From Acidimicrobiia bacterium UBA6912 (GTDB lineage Bacteria; Actinomycetota; Acidimicrobiia; Spongiisociales; UBA5794), in the NCBI GenBank assembly GCA_002450985.1, contig DKBA01000262.1:1-9698 (forward strand): 9,698 nucleotides of DNA. The letters are read 5' to 3'. The position numbers and the translations under genes were made by a program. A model generated the notes under the pieces. That model made no database searches and was not told the origin of the DNA. It was given only the letters and a program-made list of their open reading frames with translations. Position 1 is the first letter of the stretch. Each line of letters begins with the position of its first letter. Shown here piece by piece: positions 6,007 through 9,698 of this stretch.

Positions 6007-7203
6007 GTGACACCGAGGTCGGAGCGATCGGAGCGGCCGGGCGACCGGCCAGGGCGGTTCGCCGCCCTTCGCCGCATCGCACCGCTCATCGCCCTCTTCC
6101 TCTTGCTCGCCTCGTGTTCCGGCTCGGGCCCGCAGTCCACCCTCGAGCCGCAGGGGCCCATCTCCCGTGACATCGACGGTCTGTGGGAGCTCGTCTTCTC
6201 GATCGCCATCGGCGTGTTCGTCCTCGTCATGGTGGCGTACGTGATCAGCCTCATCCGGTTCCGGGAGCGCAAGAACGACGATCGCCGCCCCAAGCAGGTC
6301 CACGGCAACACCAGGCTCGAGATCGTGTGGACGATCATCCCCGCCGTGATCCTGGCCGTCCTCGCCGTTCCCACCGTGCAGAACCTCTTCGACATTCGTG
6401 CCGAGCCGACAGGGGCGGACGTTCTCCAGGTCAGGGTGACCGGCCACCAGTGGTGGTGGGAGTTCGAGTACCCGGACATCACGAGCACCGATGGGCGCAC
6501 CCTGATCACGGCCAACGAGCTGCACATCCCCGCCGGTCGGCCGGTGTACCTCACGATGACCTCGGCGGACGTGATCCACAGCTTCTGGGTGCCGCCGCTC
6601 AACGGCAAGCGCGACGTCGTGCCCGGCCGCATCACTCACCTGACGCTCGAGGCGGACGCCGATCAGGCGACCGTCGACACCGGGTTCGGCCCAGGGGTCA
6701 TCCTCGGCCAGTGCGCCGAGTTCTGCGGTCTCGCCCATGCCGACATGCGGATGCGGGTGTTCGTGCACGAGGAGGCCGGCTTCCAGGCGTGGGCAGACGG
6801 TCAGCTCGTCCCCAGCGTCGTCCCCACAGAGGGCGTCGCCGCCGACGGGTTCGCCACCTTCAACCAGGTCTGCACCGCCTGCCACCAGGCGACGGTGGAG
6901 CAGCCGGACGGCACGATCGAGACGATCGGGCTCGAGCATTTCATCGAGGCCAGGGGTGAGCAGTTCCGCTCCTCGTACGGCCCCAACCTGACGCACTTCG
7001 GCGGCCGCACGACCTTCGGCGGCGCCAGTTTCGACAACGTCGAGGACCACCTTCGTCGCTGGCTGGCGAATCCGGCAGACCTCAAGCCGATGGACCCCGA
7101 CCGCAACGATCTGGCCAATGCGCGTATCTTGGGTATGCCCAATTTCGGACTGTCCGACGACGAGATCAGCGGTCTCGTGACGCTCTTGGAGGGATGGAAG
7201 TGA
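6007..7203 (+). CDS. coxB: Cytochrome c oxidase subunit II with fused cytochrome c domain (caa3 type)
   Basis: Subunit II of an aa3/caa3 heme-copper oxidase, which takes electrons through CuA and passes them to subunit I. With the GTG 6007 start it has 398 residues. The signal peptide ends in a lipobox, LLLASC (Cys37). Two membrane helices lie at about 59-82 and 101-122. The cupredoxin domain shows GHQWWWEFEYP (147-157) and all CuA ligands: His191 in VIHSFWVPP, Cys236, Cys240, His244 and Met247 in GQCAEFCGLAHADMRM. A C-terminal class I cytochrome c follows, with heme motif CTACH (289-293) and probable axial Met377 in LGMPNF. The fused cytochrome lets the enzyme oxidise its donor without a separate soluble cytochrome c. 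It lies 34 bp upstream of coxA. Starting at ATG 5941 instead would add 22 unlikely charged residues before the signal peptide. Confidence 0.96.
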   Translation: MTPRSERSERPGDRPGRFAALRRIAPLIALFLLLASCSGSGPQSTLEPQGPISRDIDGLWELVFSIAIGVFVLVMVAYVISLIRFRERKNDDRRPKQVHGNTRLEIVWTIIPAVILAVLAVPTVQNLFDIRAEPTGADVLQVRVTGHQWWWEFEYPDITSTDGRTLITANELHIPAGRPVYLTMTSADVIHSFWVPPLNGKRDVVPGRITHLTLEADADQATVDTGFGPGVILGQCAEFCGLAHADMRMRVFVHEEAGFQAWADGQLVPSVVPTEGVAADGFATFNQVCTACHQATVEQPDGTIETIGLEHFIEARGEQFRSSYGPNLTHFGGRTTFGGASFDNVEDHLRRWLANPADLKPMDPDRNDLANARILGMPNFGLSDDEISGLVTLLEGWK

Positions 7204-7222
7204 ACAGAGCCGACCAGATCGA

Positions 7223-7228
7223 GGGAGG
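7223..7228 (+). promoter_or_regulatory. Ribosome binding site of coxA
   Basis: GGGAGG stands nine bases before ATG 7238 in the 34 bp gap after coxB and supports this start. Confidence 0.6.
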
Positions 7229-7237
7229 TGGGCCCGA

Positions 7238-9133
7238 ATGGCGGTGACCGCGGAGCGGGTGACGCTACGCACGCCGGGTGAGACCGGTCTGTGGAGCTGG
7301 ATCACGACGGTCGATCACAAGCGGATCGGTCTCCTCTACGGCGTGACCGCGTTCTTCTTCTTCTTCGTCGGCGGGCTGGAGGCGCTGCTGGTGCGGGTGC
7401 AGCTCGCGCAGCCCAACGGCGAGGTGCTGTCGGCGGCCGCCTACAACCAGCTCTTCACGATGCACGGCCTCACGATGGTCTTCCTCGTGATCATGCCGAT
7501 CGCGGCGGCGTTCACGAACTACTTCCTCCCGATCCTGATCGGGGCGCGCGACGTGGCCTTCCCGCGGCTGAACGCCTTCAGCTACTGGCTGTTCCTTTTC
7601 AGCGGCATCATGATCTACACCTCGTTCTTCGTGGGCGGCGCCCCGGACGGGGCATGGGTCGGGTACTCGCCGCTCGCCACCCAACTCCCCGAGGTCGTGC
7701 GGATGGACTACTGGGCGATCGGGCTGAACCTGCTCGGTGTCGCCTCGATCGCCTCGTCGGCGAACTTCATCGCCACCATCTTCACGATGCGGGCGCCGGG
7801 GATGACGATGCTGCGGATGCCGGTGTTCGTGTGGATGGCGCTGGTGGTGGCGTTCCTGCTCATCTTCTCGCTGCCGCCGGTGGCGATCGGCCTGTTCCAG
7901 CTCTTCTTCGACCGCAACTTCGGCGCCCTGTTCTACGAAGGCGCGGCGGGAGGTGATCCGCTGCTCTGGCAGCACCTGTTCTGGTTATTCGGCCATCCCG
8001 AGGTCTACGTCCTCATCCTGCCGGCGATGGGCATCGTCTCCGAGATCCTGCCCGTCTTCAGCCGCAAGCCGCTGTTCGGCTACGAGTTCGTCGTGTTCTC
8101 CGGAGCGGCGATCGGGTTCGTCGGTTTCGGTGTGTGGTCCCACCACATGTTCACCTCCGGCATGGGCCCCGTCGCCGAGGCCGGCTTCGGTATCGCCACC
8201 ATGATCATCGCCGTGCCGACCGGGGTGAAGATCTTCAACTGGATCGGCACCACGTGGGGTGGACGCTTACGGTTCTCGACGCCGATGCTCTTTTCGCTCG
8301 GCTTCATCGCCATGTTCGTGATCGGCGGTCTCTCCGGCGTCACCCACGCCATCGTGCCGGCCGACACGCAGCAGCACGACAGCTACTACGTGGTGGCCCA
8401 CTTCCACTACGTGCTGTTCGGCGGCGCGGTCTTCGGGTACGTGGCGGGCGTCTACTACTGGTTCCCCAAGTGGACCGGGCGGATGCTCCACGAAGGCTGG
8501 GGCAAGGTGCACTTCTGGCTGATGCTCATCGGCTTCAACCTGACCTTCGCCCCGATGCACATCCTCGGGCTCAACGGCATGCCCCGCCGCACCTACCGCT
8601 ACGGCGAGGGCCTCGGCTGGGACCTGTGGAACCTGGTCGCCACCGTCGGCGCCTTCGTCATCGGCATCGCGTTCCTCCTGTTCTTGTGGAACATCATCTG
8701 GGCTCGCAAGCACGGCGAGATCGCCGGGAACGACCCGTGGGACGGGCGGACGCTCGAGTGGACGATCCCTTCGCCGCCGCCGGTGCACAACTTCGACGAG
8801 GTGCCGGTGGTGCACTCCCTCGACGACTTCTGGCACAAGAAGTACGCCGAGGACGAGGAGGGACGGCTCGTCGAGATGGCGACGGTCTCGGGCGGCACGC
8901 TGGTCGACACCGGCGGTGAAGGAGAGGGTGAGGTCCACGAGGAGCACCACGACATCCACATGCCGTCCCCGTCGTACTACCCGGCCCTCTCGTCGCTCGG
9001 CATCGTGATCACCGGATACGGGCTCGTCTACCTGTCCTGGGGCTGGGCGGCCGTCGCCGTCGGCGCCATGGTGACCCTGTGGGGTCTGTTCGGATGGTCG
9101 CTGGAGCCGATCACCCGAGAGGAGCACGCATGA
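7238..9133 (+). CDS. coxA: Cytochrome c oxidase subunit I with two extra C-terminal helices
   Basis: Catalytic subunit of the terminal oxidase: it reduces O2 to water at the heme a3-CuB centre and pumps protons. All key residues are present at the spacing of well-studied A-type enzymes: heme a ligands His76 (TMHG) and His390, heme a3 ligand His388 (AHFHYV), and CuB ligands His253, His302 and His303 (GHPEVY, WSHHMF), with Tyr257 placed for the His-Tyr crosslink. D-channel Asp105 (ARDVAFPRLN), Glu255 and K-channel Lys331 mark it as A1 type. At 631 residues it is longer than the ~550-residue 12-helix form. Residues about 510-580 form a charged, cytoplasmic linker ending in a His-rich patch (VHEEHHDIHMP, 566-576), then two more helices (about 582-623), as in the 14-helix CtaD of Bacillus. 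The stop overlaps the coxC start. Confidence 0.98.
   Translation: MAVTAERVTLRTPGETGLWSWITTVDHKRIGLLYGVTAFFFFFVGGLEALLVRVQLAQPNGEVLSAAAYNQLFTMHGLTMVFLVIMPIAAAFTNYFLPILIGARDVAFPRLNAFSYWLFLFSGIMIYTSFFVGGAPDGAWVGYSPLATQLPEVVRMDYWAIGLNLLGVASIASSANFIATIFTMRAPGMTMLRMPVFVWMALVVAFLLIFSLPPVAIGLFQLFFDRNFGALFYEGAAGGDPLLWQHLFWLFGHPEVYVLILPAMGIVSEILPVFSRKPLFGYEFVVFSGAAIGFVGFGVWSHHMFTSGMGPVAEAGFGIATMIIAVPTGVKIFNWIGTTWGGRLRFSTPMLFSLGFIAMFVIGGLSGVTHAIVPADTQQHDSYYVVAHFHYVLFGGAVFGYVAGVYYWFPKWTGRMLHEGWGKVHFWLMLIGFNLTFAPMHILGLNGMPRRTYRYGEGLGWDLWNLVATVGAFVIGIAFLLFLWNIIWARKHGEIAGNDPWDGRTLEWTIPSPPPVHNFDEVPVVHSLDDFWHKKYAEDEEGRLVEMATVSGGTLVDTGGEGEGEVHEEHHDIHMPSPSYYPALSSLGIVITGYGLVYLSWGWAAVAVGAMVTLWGLFGWSLEPITREEHA
9118..9124 (+). 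promoter_or_regulatory. Ribosome binding site of coxC inside the end of coxA
   Basis: AGAGGAG stands five bases before ATG 9130 within the last coxA codons, next to the ATGA stop/start overlap. This points to translational coupling of the two subunits. Confidence 0.6.
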
Positions 9134-9698
9134 GCGCCCACCCGGTCGCCGAGGCCCTTCCCCCCGCAGGGCACGTGGAGGGCGAGCACGACATCATCCG
9201 CATCCGCAAGACGGCGATGTGGGTGTTCCTCGGCTCGGAGTGCCTCTTCTTCGGGTCGATGATCGCCACGTTCCTCCTCTACCGAAACACCACCCAGGGC
9301 GGTCCCGGCGCCGAGATCTTCAGCATCCCCTTCACATCGGCATCCTCGTTCATCCTGCTGATGAGCTCGCTCACGATGGTCCTGGCGCACAACGCCTTCG
9401 AACGCCACGACAGCCGGCAGGGCCGGGTGTGGCTGGCCGGCACGGCGCTGCTGGGGGCGACGTTCCTCGCCGGGCAGATCTTCGAGTTCACCGAGTTCGT
9501 CCACGAGGGCCTCACCATGGGCGTCAGCCCGTTCGGCTCCTCGTTCTACATGTTGACCGGGTTTCACGGCGCCCACGTCGCCGTCGGCGTGATGATGCTC
9601 TCCGCAATGTTCATCCTGTCGCTCAACGGCAGGCTCTACGAGGACCGGGGGCTCAACGTCGAGCTGGTCGGGCTGTACTGGCACTTCGTCGACATCGT
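9130..9698 (+). CDS. coxC: Cytochrome c oxidase subunit III, 3' end cut by window edge
   Basis: Subunit III of the same oxidase, a membrane subunit that supports subunit I and the D proton pathway. The 189 visible residues start at ATG 9130, which overlaps the coxA stop. Four membrane helices are seen (about 29-50, 70-90, 102-124, 139-166) and a fifth begins at the edge. Family marks are KTAMWVFLGSECLFFGSM, Glu119 in GQIFEF (the conserved buried glutamate), FHGAHVAVG (His146, His149) and YWHFVDI at the very end of the window. This motif normally precedes the last helix, so only about 15-20 residues should be missing. It is the five-helix form; the two first helices of the seven-helix form correspond to the two extra helices at the end of CoxA. 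The frame is open to the right edge. Confidence 0.95.
   Translation, partial: MSAHPVAEALPPAGHVEGEHDIIRIRKTAMWVFLGSECLFFGSMIATFLLYRNTTQGGPGAEIFSIPFTSASSFILLMSSLTMVLAHNAFERHDSRQGRVWLAGTALLGATFLAGQIFEFTEFVHEGLTMGVSPFGSSFYMLTGFHGAHVAVGVMMLSAMFILSLNGRLYEDRGLNVELVGLYWHFVDI

Noticed and set aside
5377..7305. 642-codon minus-strand frame over the lipoprotein gene and coxB
   Set aside because: Fully opposite two well-supported genes, with low-complexity charged sequence. It is an artefact of codon bias at third positions.

Overview
The window is GC-rich, compactly coded chromosomal DNA. Five of its nine protein genes are best read with GTG starts. The gene families point to an actinobacterium (Actinomycetota): a caa3-type oxidase with lipoprotein CoxB and five-helix CoxC, an HTH_42 winged-helix protein, and a thioredoxin-like lipoprotein. 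A deep lineage such as Acidimicrobiia or a relative is my guess, but the sequence alone does not fix the class.

Left part, plus strand. The window opens inside a selenocysteine tRNA gene (selC), with UCA anticodon, long variable arm and 8+5 acceptor/T-stem geometry. The organism therefore probably makes selenoproteins, although no gene here has an internal UGA that looks like Sec. About 200 bp without a gene follow. Next come an HTH_42 winged-helix protein (AlkZ/YcaQ-like, catalytic motif apparently lost) and ubiX (flavin prenyltransferase), tightly linked. Last is a membrane-anchored XRE-type helix-turn-helix protein with a long acidic Ala/Pro/Glu linker.

Middle part, minus strand. A two-gene unit faces the left genes tail to tail, with only 12 bp between the stop codons. 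An ACT-domain malic enzyme is followed after 5 bp by a TSUP (TauE/SafE) permease.

Right part, plus strand. A divergent ~100 bp intergenic region leads to a thioredoxin-fold lipoprotein with a C-x4-C motif. Then comes the cytochrome c oxidase operon: coxB (CuA subunit fused to a C-terminal cytochrome c), coxA (14-helix subunit I with all heme, CuB and proton-channel residues) and coxC, which overlaps coxA by ATGA and is cut by the right edge shortly before its end.

The oxidase genes encode the aerobic terminal oxidase. The upstream lipoprotein faces the same side of the membrane as the CuA and cytochrome c domains and may help CuA assembly (inference). I see no mobile element, CRISPR array, convincing intrinsic terminator or clearly new multi-gene system. 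The least-explained items are the C-x4-C lipoprotein and the membrane-bound HTH protein.
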